64,000 nucleotides of DNA from NCBI GenBank assembly GCA_964439935.1, contig CAYTPW010000001.1, positions 124,001 to 188,000 on the forward strand. Direction: 5' to 3'. Below, piece by piece: positions 37,201 through 45,714 of this stretch; position 1 is the first letter of the stretch, and the number at the start of each line of letters is the position of its first letter. A program made the translations under genes and the position numbers. The DNA comes from JABMQW01 sp964439935 (GTDB taxonomy: Bacteria > Fidelibacterota > Marinisomatia > Marinisomatales > TCS56). A model generated the notes under the pieces. It made no database searches. It was not told the origin of the DNA and saw only the letters and a program-made list of their open reading frames with translations.

Positions 37201-37668
37201 CAGTTCATAATCGGCTAATGCGGTGCCGGCCACCATATCGATTCTGAACTCGACAAGATTGAGCGAGTCAACGGGTGCATATGATTCGTTGGATTCCCAG
37301 ACTTCCCAGTGCATGCCCACTGCGCTGGGGTAAAGCAATTCTAGTGAATCGACCCAGTCGCTGCCAAGATCCACTGTGCTGGGATAGCTGTCAGAACTAT
37401 CCGGGTGCAAGTAATGGAATGTTCCGCTGCCCATAGCATAATCATAGGCGATTGCTGAAACCGTGAAATCATCGGGAACCTGCAAGCCTAAGACTCCAAA
37501 TTTAGCATTGGCATCGGGCTCATTTGTACTAGCAGAAATCCTGACTTGAAAAGGTTGACTCGGACCGGCAAAACCGGGTTGATCAACTTCGTAAATTGTG
37601 AAACACGCCATAGGAACCAGCGCGATTAACAACATTACTAGAGCTACTTTGATATTAGCTTTTTTCAT
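34276..37668 (-). CDS. Large secreted starch-binding-type surface protein with sorting domain
   Basis: Product of 1130 residues. The signal peptide ends near LVPMAC (Cys22, possibly lipid-modified). An N-terminal domain with SQPFQVRISASTNEPDANAK resembles DUF4961, found with amylase clusters. Next come a galactose-binding-like domain (VIDDFETDIGGWED), then several starch-binding-like sandwiches (VTFQVDASANPSAFSGGF; VDVTFQVNSSTVEG; DVFFRVNMSQFGDF). The final 90 residues form a sorting domain (DNYPNPFNPSTKIRF, ending VKKMTILK). No glycosidase motif is seen, so it should bind starch at the cell surface like SusE/SusF. A Shine-Dalgarno AAAGGAG and a perfect palindromic operator (37707-37728) precede it; a terminator follows, so it is transcribed alone. 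Confidence 0.85.
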   Translation of the reverse strand: MKKANIKVALVMLLIALVPMACFTIYEVDQPGFAGPSQPFQVRISASTNEPDANAKFGVLGLQVPDDFTVSAIAYDYAMGSGTFHYLHPDSSDSYPSTVDLGSDWVDSLELLYPSAVGMHWEVWESNESYAPVDSLNLVEFRIDMVAGTALADYELGYVFTESSLDFDEDGYWDSNLGNPLSVTNTVPGTVIDDFETDIGGWEDPNFSGSTSGLDLSSAFAVSTDYAKNGSQSGKLTLVDDAGTAGGWFLRMTNRDEQIAPDSKVGFWLRASGQDSLRLVIWDNGAGGDGYEAGPWMVPTATEDDWQWFEVDLTTANFTSWLTGTGEINSTDYVTIESIQMGSALDVSDTLYIDDVTEIEAPAVPYAAVTFQVDASANPSAFSGGFLKGSWDADGYYDSGWGGGGEHAAFDDTDGDDVWEATVDLVSDGGTNTWSWGINDMDHNWVTGGPDFTVTDESAQTVTYTYSAPIPVDVTFQVNSSTVEGIVDSTSGVDLRGTVTQWGPGTNLTNVGGDYWELTISLYQNTAYEYKYGSQTVDPLDGTVTDLWENDIPGADYQGGNRTFTTGTEAMVIGLDYLGSGPDNNVPPYTPTDSVDVFFRVNMSQFGDFIPATHMPSIVGHLSEWFPGNYPLTREGSESDYWSIHLKYAQGFIDTVDQVLNDAGWSDDELGMFMYRYCYDGLGHDYWGNTENLGGAYFPDNENRTIFFNTGMGDTTIQWVYWNDVGPEPFGGETDLVPFTFATDVSNAVSANGFELGDTLLVKYGYGGTQPIAITDTLSQVPFSYDYELELDTLTVDLERGLYYNLYRIKDGTEYREIFYNFAYDGSDASLAERRFHDLSGATANAAFTIADDVDSRDDPRRQPLFRNTDQLGQAVTVTFAVDLRPAYYQVLAGDTLEDIQGTHDVTVPDSIFAWGVWINGPATGGWAGWGSTLHGTVEQAMHDDGTTGGDLVAGDSVYSVQFAYEATDVVGQEFKFGIDAGDNEGGYGNNHIENIDVANPLLLSYFGSIDPVFYDAWDYDTNTPNLGVDELEDAMPTVFSLSDNYPNPFNPSTKIRFTVPVGAELTLNIYNILGQMVATIHNGYAKPGTYTITWNGRDMSGKLVPSGVYLYELDAGAYFHAVKKMTILK

Positions 37669-37706
37669 ATTGTTGTATCTCCTTTGTTTCTTGAAATAAA
37701 TCTATT

Positions 37707-37728
37707 AGTAACTCACCCCTGAGTTACT
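37707..37728. promoter_or_regulatory. Palindromic operator (copy 1), likely TrmB site
   Basis: 9-bp perfect arms AGTAACTCA and TGAGTTACT separated by CCCC, 39 bases upstream of the surface protein start. The same half-sites (GTAACTCA/TGAGTTAC, N4) recur at 47614-47633 beside the TrmB-type regulator gene. Confidence 0.75.
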
Positions 37729-37803
37729 ATCCACCAAAATTAAGTCATTTAGCGCTATTTGTAAACAAGATTTATGCGGATTGCTCGCTTTTTTTGCATT
37801 GGA

Positions 37804-38799
37804 TCACATGCCAATCGATATACCCCAATGTGGAATGTATCCAAACAGACCAAAATCCTGAACTGCATAATCGATTTTCATGGTGAAGCCACCAGAATAA
37901 ATTTTGACACCGGCACCGAGGGTCAAGCCTTCCTCACTGGTATTATTGCCCAGAGAACGATAGCCACCCCGTAAAAATATGCGATCCTGAAAACCGGCTT
38001 CCATACCAACATGTGCAGATTCCACATCGTCACTGGGAATAAATGTGTCACCTGCCAGGGTCAATTTGAGATTGGCGGTCGTGATCAAGTCGGATGAGAC
38101 ACCAACCCGGAAAAAGAGGGGTAACGGCCAGGGATCTGTTTTCAAACGGGCGACGATTGTCTCATTATGTCCTTCGTGTTGCGGATCCAGATCGATTTTA
38201 CGAAACAGGTCCTTGCCATCCATGATCATGTCGGCGCCGAAGTTTGATATACTCATTCCAATCCGGTAAGCACCATCGGCAGATCCATACAATAAGCCAA
38301 CATCGGCCGCCACACTGGAAGCCTGTTCATTATGGATCTGCGAGGAAATGAATTTCAGCGTGCCACCAATCGAAAATTGATTGGTCAGGTTCTGGGAATA
38401 AACCAGGCCGGTGACGATATCAGATGCCGTCCAGTACAGGTCGGTACCGTCCTGAGCCGTCAATTCGGTTATCTCTTCTGATCCATAATCCAGCTGCATG
38501 AAATAGAAGCCCATCGAACCGGAACGCATAATCCGCAGGACAGCGGCAGCAAAATTAATATCCGTATCCACCAGCCAGGTGGTTTTGGCGAACATGGCCT
38601 GGCTGGTACTGATCCTGGAAGTTGTTCCAGGATTGATTAGCATGGCCGACGCATCGGTGGCTATTGAAGAAATGGCCCCGCCCATGGCTATCGCCCTGGG
38701 GCCGATTCCGATTCCCAGGAATGGTGCTGCCGTTGTTCCAACTTTTGATTGACCGAATAACAGGGCTGAAATGGTGAGTGTTATAATTATCTGCTTCAT
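37804..38799 (-). CDS. PorV/PorQ-family outer-membrane beta-barrel protein
   Basis: Product of 331 residues with a signal peptide (ending LLFGQ). The PorV-type start is PFLGIGIGPRAIAMGGAISS, followed by INPGTTSRI and alternating hydrophobic strands ending in GISIGM. PorV is an outer-membrane partner of the type IX secretion system and related surface attachment; here it may shuttle or anchor the sorting-domain proteins (inference). Its ATG overlaps the stop of the preceding 1320-residue protein by 4 bases, so it is translationally coupled and is the last gene of the starch operon. Confidence 0.85.
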   Translation of the reverse strand: MKQIIITLTISALLFGQSKVGTTAAPFLGIGIGPRAIAMGGAISSIATDASAMLINPGTTSRISTSQAMFAKTTWLVDTDINFAAAVLRIMRSGSMGFYFMQLDYGSEEITELTAQDGTDLYWTASDIVTGLVYSQNLTNQFSIGGTLKFISSQIHNEQASSVAADVGLLYGSADGAYRIGMSISNFGADMIMDGKDLFRKIDLDPQHEGHNETIVARLKTDPWPLPLFFRVGVSSDLITTANLKLTLAGDTFIPSDDVESAHVGMEAGFQDRIFLRGGYRSLGNNTSEEGLTLGAGVKIYSGGFTMKIDYAVQDFGLFGYIPHWGISIGM

Positions 38800-41700
38800 T
38801 TTATCACCGCAAATTTACCGGACTGTTTACCGCCAATTGGGGATTCGACGATATAAAAGTAAACGCCAAAGGCTATATCAAGATTTTCCTTGGTCTTGAG
38901 ATTCCAGGTTACAGTGCCATTGTGGATATCACCGGTGGCAGTCAGGGTTTTAAGATGTTGACCGCGGGTAGTAAAGATATGCACCTCAGCGTCGTTTGGT
39001 ACATTCTGGAAGTAAATCCTGCGATCACCACGTCCACTGGTGATCCCTGGTGGCAGGGGCGCCTCGAAGCGGTGAGCGGAGTAATAAGGATTGGGTACCA
39101 CCCGGATCTGGTCCATATGCTTTTCCACCGAATCCGCTGGCACGGTTGGCTTGGGAGCAGTAAACTGGTAGATATCACCCTGGCGGAAAGGTTTAGACAT
39201 AGACATAAACAGAGTATCACCGGTACCGAAGTTGAACTGAACAGTATCAGCATGGACCTGCCGGCGGGTGAAAGTAATCGACCAGCTGTAATGGTAATAG
39301 GTCGTGTCCACCTCGTCCCGCTCAAAGAAATACAGGATGTCCAGATGATCGAGAACACCATCGCGACCACTATCTGTGAACAGATAAGGGATTTCCGCAT
39401 TGTTGGTAGTATTATATATTCTGAAATTGGTATTTGCTCCCGGATCGGGAATCGGGAAATTGCTGGCCTGACCGAAAGTGGGATCATCGGAAAAAACAAT
39501 CTGGTAGTCGGCTGGAATCGTTTCCGCATAAAGGTTGAATTCAGGAAAATGCTGTAAACCAATCGAGTAAAAATAGGTCGAGTCGCCATTGTCCTCAATC
39601 CAGATTGTATCACCATCCGCGCTGATCTTATAGTCTTTACCAGTTGTATCACCACCCGCGGCAGTCCACCAGTAGGTCAGCGTATCAATCGGATTGATCG
39701 CCCAGTCGTTGTCGAAATTCAGCCGCAGCCCGGCAAAGACCTCCGAATCCAAGGTCTCAGGAACATAGGGAACCTGATTCTGGTTGGTCCAACTTGAAAG
39801 ATGCATATAAGGACTGTTAAGGATGGGGTAATACTTGAAATTAATTGTGTACTCATCTCTGCCGAGTGCATCTTCAAAAGTGCCGCGAATTCGCCCGAAT
39901 TCCGGATCGATTACATAATTAGCTTCCGGTATTATATCCCCAAATGAGTTACTCAAGGTAATTGTACCTTCGATCAGGTTACGATAGGGAATCAGAGCTA
40001 CCAGTGTATCATTGGCTGTAAATGTATAGTCGGTAAAATCCAGATCCCTGACCGAGTAATAGGTAGTGATCGGCGTATATTCATCCAGGTCTCTCTGGTC
40101 TACATTTGGTTCACCGGAATCAGGTTGGCCATTTAATTCCGTACTATCCGGATCAAAAGTGCCTGCCAGTCCGTCACTGCCAACATCGTCGTTATTGGGA
40201 TCCCAGTCGCCATCATTATCCACCTGATCAGTATATTGATCAATAAATGTTATCTCATAATCATGCCCCGTCAGTGCTACTTCATCGACCACTTCAACTG
40301 CAATGCTACCGGTTGCGATACCGCTGATGTAATTAACCGGAATTGTATCATTCAGGGTATAGCCGGCTGCCTTGGAACTGGGTGTGACTACGGCAGTATT
40401 CTTATCAGTTATAATCTCACCGGAGGGGAGGATCGATATGAACTTGGTATTTTCTGCTGGAAAAATATCCTTATCCTCTTCACCACTGTCATACGCCACC
40501 AGGGCGTAATAATAAGTACGTCCATTCTGAACATCACGATCAACATAGCTGTGCTGCAGACCACTGTTGTCGCCCAGGTAAAAACTATAACCCTGAGCTT
40601 CCTGGAACAGAGTATTTGAGGGATAGAAATACAACGGTAGTTCATCATCTAAATCAAACTGAGCGATTGGGGAGTAGCCTTCGATTATTCCATTGGCATT
40701 GGTTATATTCCGGACATCGTTGAAATTGGCATCGGTGGCCCGGTATAATTTGTATCCCTGAAAATCCTCACGTTTGGTTATCGGGTCGATGCTACTTTCG
40801 GCTACCCGATCCCAGTACAATGCTACTTCACCATCGCCGGCGACAGCCGTCATGGTCGGCTTCAAAGGTGGTGGCGGAAAACGGTAATTATTATTATAAA
40901 TATTCTGTACGGTGCGTTTATTATCGATCAGTTCATCCAGGTCTTTGCCGTAAACCAGGGCCAGCGAGAATCGCTCAGTCTTACCGGCCAGCAGGGGAAA
41001 ATAACCTGAACCGTAGACGAAATCACCGTCCTCGCCGGCAATCGGTTCCCCTTCGGAGATGGAACTCGGTGTATCAAAAAATCCGGGATGGAGCATTTCC
41101 CAGAGCTCTTCGTCATTACTCATTGGAAATTCGCCCGCAGGGGTGAAATAGTTGAAGCTGGTCAGACCGATCTGGTCTGATTCGTCGACATCCGTCTTGT
41201 CAAAATTCGGCTCGCCTGGATTGGGATTTCCGTCACCTTCCCCATAATCCTGGGAATCGGTAATTCCGTCAACTCCGACATCATCATATTCCGGATCCCA
41301 ATCTCCATCATTATCGATACCATCGTCCCGTTTTTCATCGATCAGCGGATTTGTGGTTCCAAGATCATTGATATAATCCTTATAAGCCCGGGGATTGATT
41401 TCATCAAACAGGACCTGGCCGAACTGATCCACCCGTCGCTGTCGGTAGTGGAGGTAGTAGTTTTCATCGATCAGTCCATCAAGATCATTATCAAACCCGT
41501 CAAAAGCATTGGTATTCACATTCTCACGATCCTGATTATCGATGATCGGATTACCTTCTGCCACGTATGTTATCCCGGGAAGGATCGTTACTGTGAGTCC
41601 ACGGGTGTTGATTATTACCGTGTCCTGATCCGGAATTGTGAATGATGTACGCTCGAACTGTTCATCAATCAGTACAATCTCATCCCCTATATTGATAATG

Positions 41701-42758
41701 GTTGAATCGAAATCTGTTTCTTCAAACAGTGGAGCAAATCCAAGTCCTTCTACCGCATCGTAATCACCATCGTTGTCGATACCATCAAAAGGATTGCCGG
41801 GGCTTTCCAGAAAGGCATAACCGACCATACCCACCGATCCGACCCATTTTGGATTTCGGCTGACATCGTTATCGTAATCACCGGTATAAGTGATATCATC
41901 ATTGACATCAAAGAATGACCAATCATCATCATATTCACCCCGGTCTTCAGTGCTGGTGACACCGACATAAGTACCCACCAGCATACCGAAGGTGATCTTG
42001 GAATAGTCGGTGGTGCTGGTATTGGTCACTTCATATAACCAGAAAATACAATCCTGGGCCAGAAACTGCTGCCATTGCATACCCCGCACGGCAACTTCCA
42101 GACCCAAGCCATTTCTTAAGGAATCGGTAGCATCCGGTTTGAAAGTCACGTCCCATTGGTTGTCGTCTGGTGAATTAAATTCTTCATCATTATTATCATC
42201 CATGACGTAATAACTTTCCTGCTGGATGTTTTGCAGATCTTTCCCGAAATAGCCATTCCAGGATCCGGCCCAGCCCGGGTCATCAATTGCATCCTGTTTA
42301 TCAGGCCAATAAGGGGGCCAGGTCGATTGATCCGTACTCATTGCGATCCGTTCCTGGGTTTCATTCAAAAAGCCTGATACTGGTTCAAATGTCCAGGCTT
42401 TGCCATCGGGAGATTCCTCAAATCCGCCGGTAATCGGTCGGTCGACCGGGGGCACCACCACAGAATGAAATGTGATCAAATTACCACCAGTATCAGGTGC
42501 GGTAACCTCGGCTCCGATCAGGGGGCTGACGTCCCCGATATAACCATTATTATCATTGATCCAGGCGCCCCGTGGTCCTTCATCGGCGGGCTGCCCGATA
42601 ACGCCCCAGTTCCCAAAGACAGTTCGAACCAGATTCCCGTTATGAATACCGGTGCGGCGGAATTCACGACCCGATTGTTGTTGTCCGGAAAGGATTGTTA
42701 TTCCCAGCCCAACCATGATAAAAACTATAGTGGGTTTGGTCAGCGATTTAAAACGCAT
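38796..42758 (-). CDS. Large secreted surface protein with Ca-type acidic repeats and FlgD-like C-terminus
   Basis: Starting at the ATG at 42758 (rather than an earlier one at 42806 inside the receptor gene) the product has 1320 residues and a signal peptide (MRFKSLTKPTIVFIMVGLGI). At least four acidic DxDxDG-like segments (DGIDNDGDYDAVEG, DGFDNDLDGLIDE, DGIDNDGDWDPEYDD, QVDNDGDWDPNNDD) look like calcium loops. Fibronectin-like parts follow (PPPLKPTMTAVAGDGEVALY). The C-terminus (IRVVPNPYYSAHRF, ending GKQSGKFAVIK) is the FlgD/sorting-type domain of FCB secreted proteins. It overlaps the upstream receptor gene by 11 bases and the PorV-like gene by 4, and probably works as a receptor-associated surface subunit in place of a SusD protein. 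Confidence 0.83.
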   Translation of the reverse strand: MRFKSLTKPTIVFIMVGLGITILSGQQQSGREFRRTGIHNGNLVRTVFGNWGVIGQPADEGPRGAWINDNNGYIGDVSPLIGAEVTAPDTGGNLITFHSVVVPPVDRPITGGFEESPDGKAWTFEPVSGFLNETQERIAMSTDQSTWPPYWPDKQDAIDDPGWAGSWNGYFGKDLQNIQQESYYVMDDNNDEEFNSPDDNQWDVTFKPDATDSLRNGLGLEVAVRGMQWQQFLAQDCIFWLYEVTNTSTTDYSKITFGMLVGTYVGVTSTEDRGEYDDDWSFFDVNDDITYTGDYDNDVSRNPKWVGSVGMVGYAFLESPGNPFDGIDNDGDYDAVEGLGFAPLFEETDFDSTIINIGDEIVLIDEQFERTSFTIPDQDTVIINTRGLTVTILPGITYVAEGNPIIDNQDRENVNTNAFDGFDNDLDGLIDENYYLHYRQRRVDQFGQVLFDEINPRAYKDYINDLGTTNPLIDEKRDDGIDNDGDWDPEYDDVGVDGITDSQDYGEGDGNPNPGEPNFDKTDVDESDQIGLTSFNYFTPAGEFPMSNDEELWEMLHPGFFDTPSSISEGEPIAGEDGDFVYGSGYFPLLAGKTERFSLALVYGKDLDELIDNKRTVQNIYNNNYRFPPPPLKPTMTAVAGDGEVALYWDRVAESSIDPITKREDFQGYKLYRATDANFNDVRNITNANGIIEGYSPIAQFDLDDELPLYFYPSNTLFQEAQGYSFYLGDNSGLQHSYVDRDVQNGRTYYYALVAYDSGEEDKDIFPAENTKFISILPSGEIITDKNTAVVTPSSKAAGYTLNDTIPVNYISGIATGSIAVEVVDEVALTGHDYEITFIDQYTDQVDNDGDWDPNNDDVGSDGLAGTFDPDSTELNGQPDSGEPNVDQRDLDEYTPITTYYSVRDLDFTDYTFTANDTLVALIPYRNLIEGTITLSNSFGDIIPEANYVIDPEFGRIRGTFEDALGRDEYTINFKYYPILNSPYMHLSSWTNQNQVPYVPETLDSEVFAGLRLNFDNDWAINPIDTLTYWWTAAGGDTTGKDYKISADGDTIWIEDNGDSTYFYSIGLQHFPEFNLYAETIPADYQIVFSDDPTFGQASNFPIPDPGANTNFRIYNTTNNAEIPYLFTDSGRDGVLDHLDILYFFERDEVDTTYYHYSWSITFTRRQVHADTVQFNFGTGDTLFMSMSKPFRQGDIYQFTAPKPTVPADSVEKHMDQIRVVPNPYYSAHRFEAPLPPGITSGRGDRRIYFQNVPNDAEVHIFTTRGQHLKTLTATGDIHNGTVTWNLKTKENLDIAFGVYFYIVESPIGGKQSGKFAVIK

Positions 42759-45714
42759 AAGTGACTCCAATCTCAATTCTTCTTGGATTTGAATAATGGG
42801 TTTCATTGCGGTACCAGTCTTCCACGGTATTGAATATTTCTGTTGGATTAGTCTTATTAGCCCGGGTTAACTCAACCGTTTTATCGGCAACGCCGGAATC
42901 GTCATATACGTCGGTCTGATTTAAATGATCGAATAAATTAAAAACGCGTAGAAAGATGGTCAGATTATTGCCAAATAACGGTGGCCGGAAATAGGAGCGG
43001 AAATCCACGTTCCAGGTGGCCGGTTTTGAAGCTGAATTCTGCACCAGCGATGAAATGTCCTGAACCGACTCCGGTGTGTATGGCAATCCTGAACCGAACT
43101 GGCCAATGGCGCTGCCACCAAAATATTTTGCTGTATAGGACATTGATAGATTCACTGTATGACGTTGATCCCAATTCAGGGGTATCATTTGCACTTCCGG
43201 CAGTTGTCCACCGGCTATCGCTTCGCGGGCATCATCCGGGTCGGAGGCACTGCCCCGGGCGATCTGAAAAGTGTAATCGAAATTGCCAGACAAGCCGGAA
43301 CGGTCTTGCATGGACAATGAAAATACGATGCCCCGGATGTAGGCGAAGTCGGAATTCTCCAGCCGGCTATAAGAAGCCGAACCACCAAACATTTTGATTT
43401 GCTCAGCCTGAGTTCCGGTCAAATCACGGATATCACGGAAATACCCGGTGATATCCAGCGAAAGGTTTTGGGATATTTGTTGCTGAAGACCCAGTTCACC
43501 GCTGACAGTTTTTTCAGGCCGCAGATCGGCGTTACCCACCACGCCGACATTTCCGGTGCCCTGATCCAGGTCGTAATCGGGATTTTGATACAACAATTCA
43601 AAACGGGGTATCTGGAAAAAGTGGCCATATGAAAAATGAATTACGCCCTTATCTGTAAAGGGAAAAGAAACACCCAGACGTGGACTGAATTTCCATTTAG
43701 CGCTGGTATCCTTGTACCAGTATTCCTCTCGTTCCGCCCGGGTTACCTCCGGTTCGCCTGCATCCTGGATACCATTCTCATTCAGGTCACGGTAGCGGTT
43801 CTCCGGTCGGATTGGACTATAGATTGCCGGATCGCTGGGATCAGCTAAGACCTGGCCTTGAGGATCGAAATAATCGAAGCGAATGCCGACATTGATGATT
43901 AGTTCATCAAATTCGATTTTATCCTGAAAGTAGGTACTGATTTCGAACGGGGAAAATTCGTAACTACTGGAATAGATCGTGGAGTCATCCATGACCTGTG
44001 TGGAATCCAGTCGACCGCCGTCAGTTAATGGATCGATGGTAAATTTATGTTTGTAAGGCTGGAGATTAATGTCGGAATATTCCAGTTTATGTTGCCTGAA
44101 TTCAAAACCGGTTTTGATCATATTTACCGGATTTATCTGGCTGGTCAGGTCGGTTTTAATTGTGCTGGTCAGGGTGTTCCGTTCAAAGACCTGGTTATTC
44201 GAACCACCAGTCTTGAATGTGTAGGGCCAGCGATCTTGCGCATAGACAGCATGTACGTATTGATCATCCTCATCTTCCGAGAAAGTTCGGTGGTCATAAT
44301 GCTTATTAAAACGAGTCAAACCAATGGTATAGAATGTTTTTGATCCGATACTCTGGTGAAACTGCAGCAATTGGGTCAAACCGTGTCTATTTCTGGTGAG
44401 GATACCTTCCGGATTAAACTTGAATACCCGGTCGTATTCCTGATAGACTACATCATCGTTGATAATTGTGTATTTAAGTTTGGTGAACGGTGAAATCTTG
44501 TAGACCAATTTCAACTGTCCGTATTTTTTGATATTCCAATCCATTGGCATATAACTGTTATCCCCGGCTGACCCGGCATGAGCCGCCATTAAAGCCTGGT
44601 AGGTAGAATCATAGGCAGCAAAGAAAATTGAATCGTTCGATAAGTCGATATCATATTCCAATATGGTAAATGCGGTTATGATTGAATCGATATTTACCAT
44701 ATGACCAATTGGGTCGATTATTATTGAATCCAGACCAACAGCCTGTTCACCAGCTCCAAAAACGTAATAATGTGAGTTATCCAGTGAATCCGTATAAGTT
44801 TCAGGATATGAATTAGGCCGGAATTTTTGTTGGCCCTCATAAACACCCTGGTAGTAGATCAAGCGACCGCTGGCGTAATAAAACAATTTATCCGGGATCA
44901 AGCTGCCTTCAAAACTAGCCTCAATATTCTTGGTTGTAAACGGATTGAAGTCATCAATATTCATAAACAGGTCGTCGTGACGAGAGTAGAAATCACCGCT
45001 GTAAGTTGTGAAACTGCCCCCGAATTTATTGGTCCCGTCCTTGGTAATAATATTGACGATTCCGCTCATTGCCTGTCCATATTCGGCATTGAAGGCACCG
45101 GAAATTACCTGCATTTCCTCGACGGCATTTTTGTTTACTTCGACGACGGTGCCGCCATCGTATACATCGGTCATGGGTACCCCGTCAATCCAGTAGGATA
45201 CCTCACCGGAACGGCCACCCCGCAGGTGCCCATCCACAAAGCCAGCCTGGAGTTCAAGGGCCTCGGAAATTTCGGTAACCGGCAGCGCCTCAAAATCGCT
45301 TGAACTGACTACCGAAGTGGAAGCGGTCAAATCACGATTGATAAGCGGTTTTTCCGCTACTACAGTAACTTCCTGACCCTTTAAAACTTCAGTCGGTAAT
45401 TCAAAATTTGCTGTAGTGGTGAAATCGGATGCGACCTCGACGCCAGTTAAATTGACCGAGGTGTAACCGATCATGACCGCTTTAATATCGTAATTTCCAG
45501 GAGGTACATTGATGATATAATAATTGCCTTCAAGATCGCTGGCTGCCCCCAGTCCGATATCCTGAATGATGATGTTACAGCCGATTAAGGGTTCCCCGGT
45601 AGTGGCATCGGTGGCACGTCCGGCGATTTTACCGGTTGTGCCAGCAGACAGGTGTACTGTGGCGCCCAGGAAGAGGAGCAAGTGGATCAGGTTTATTTTC
45701 TTAATCTGTTTCAT
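42748..45714 (-). CDS. TonB-dependent receptor, SusC/Oar-like, of the starch operon
   Basis: Outer-membrane importer of 988 residues. It has a signal peptide (residues 1-24), carboxypeptidase-regulatory domain (about 27-115; GEPLIGCNIIIQDIGLGAAS), plug with YWIDGVPMTDVYDGG and a GQAMSGIVNIITKDGTNKFG segment (about 130-240), and a long barrel ending TYAF. It is likely to take up maltooligosaccharides released by the amylase encoded upstream, whose stop overlaps its ATG (ATGA, 45711-45714). No SusD gene follows; the 1320-residue surface protein occupies that place. Regulation is inferred from the operator upstream of the amylase gene. Confidence 0.9.
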   Translation of the reverse strand: MKQIKKINLIHLLLFLGATVHLSAGTTGKIAGRATDATTGEPLIGCNIIIQDIGLGAASDLEGNYYIINVPPGNYDIKAVMIGYTSVNLTGVEVASDFTTTANFELPTEVLKGQEVTVVAEKPLINRDLTASTSVVSSSDFEALPVTEISEALELQAGFVDGHLRGGRSGEVSYWIDGVPMTDVYDGGTVVEVNKNAVEEMQVISGAFNAEYGQAMSGIVNIITKDGTNKFGGSFTTYSGDFYSRHDDLFMNIDDFNPFTTKNIEASFEGSLIPDKLFYYASGRLIYYQGVYEGQQKFRPNSYPETYTDSLDNSHYYVFGAGEQAVGLDSIIIDPIGHMVNIDSIITAFTILEYDIDLSNDSIFFAAYDSTYQALMAAHAGSAGDNSYMPMDWNIKKYGQLKLVYKISPFTKLKYTIINDDVVYQEYDRVFKFNPEGILTRNRHGLTQLLQFHQSIGSKTFYTIGLTRFNKHYDHRTFSEDEDDQYVHAVYAQDRWPYTFKTGGSNNQVFERNTLTSTIKTDLTSQINPVNMIKTGFEFRQHKLEYSDINLQPYKHKFTIDPLTDGGRLDSTQVMDDSTIYSSSYEFSPFEISTYFQDKIEFDELIINVGIRFDYFDPQGQVLADPSDPAIYSPIRPENRYRDLNENGIQDAGEPEVTRAEREEYWYKDTSAKWKFSPRLGVSFPFTDKGVIHFSYGHFFQIPRFELLYQNPDYDLDQGTGNVGVVGNADLRPEKTVSGELGLQQQISQNLSLDITGYFRDIRDLTGTQAEQIKMFGGSASYSRLENSDFAYIRGIVFSLSMQDRSGLSGNFDYTFQIARGSASDPDDAREAIAGGQLPEVQMIPLNWDQRHTVNLSMSYTAKYFGGSAIGQFGSGLPYTPESVQDISSLVQNSASKPATWNVDFRSYFRPPLFGNNLTIFLRVFNLFDHLNQTDVYDDSGVADKTVELTRANKTNPTEIFNTVEDWYRNETHYSNPRRIEIGVTYAF

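Noticed and set aside
38942..39655. 237-codon open frame in the second minus-strand frame
   Set aside because: Frame-shifted shadow of the 1320-residue surface protein, with no ribosome site or domain.
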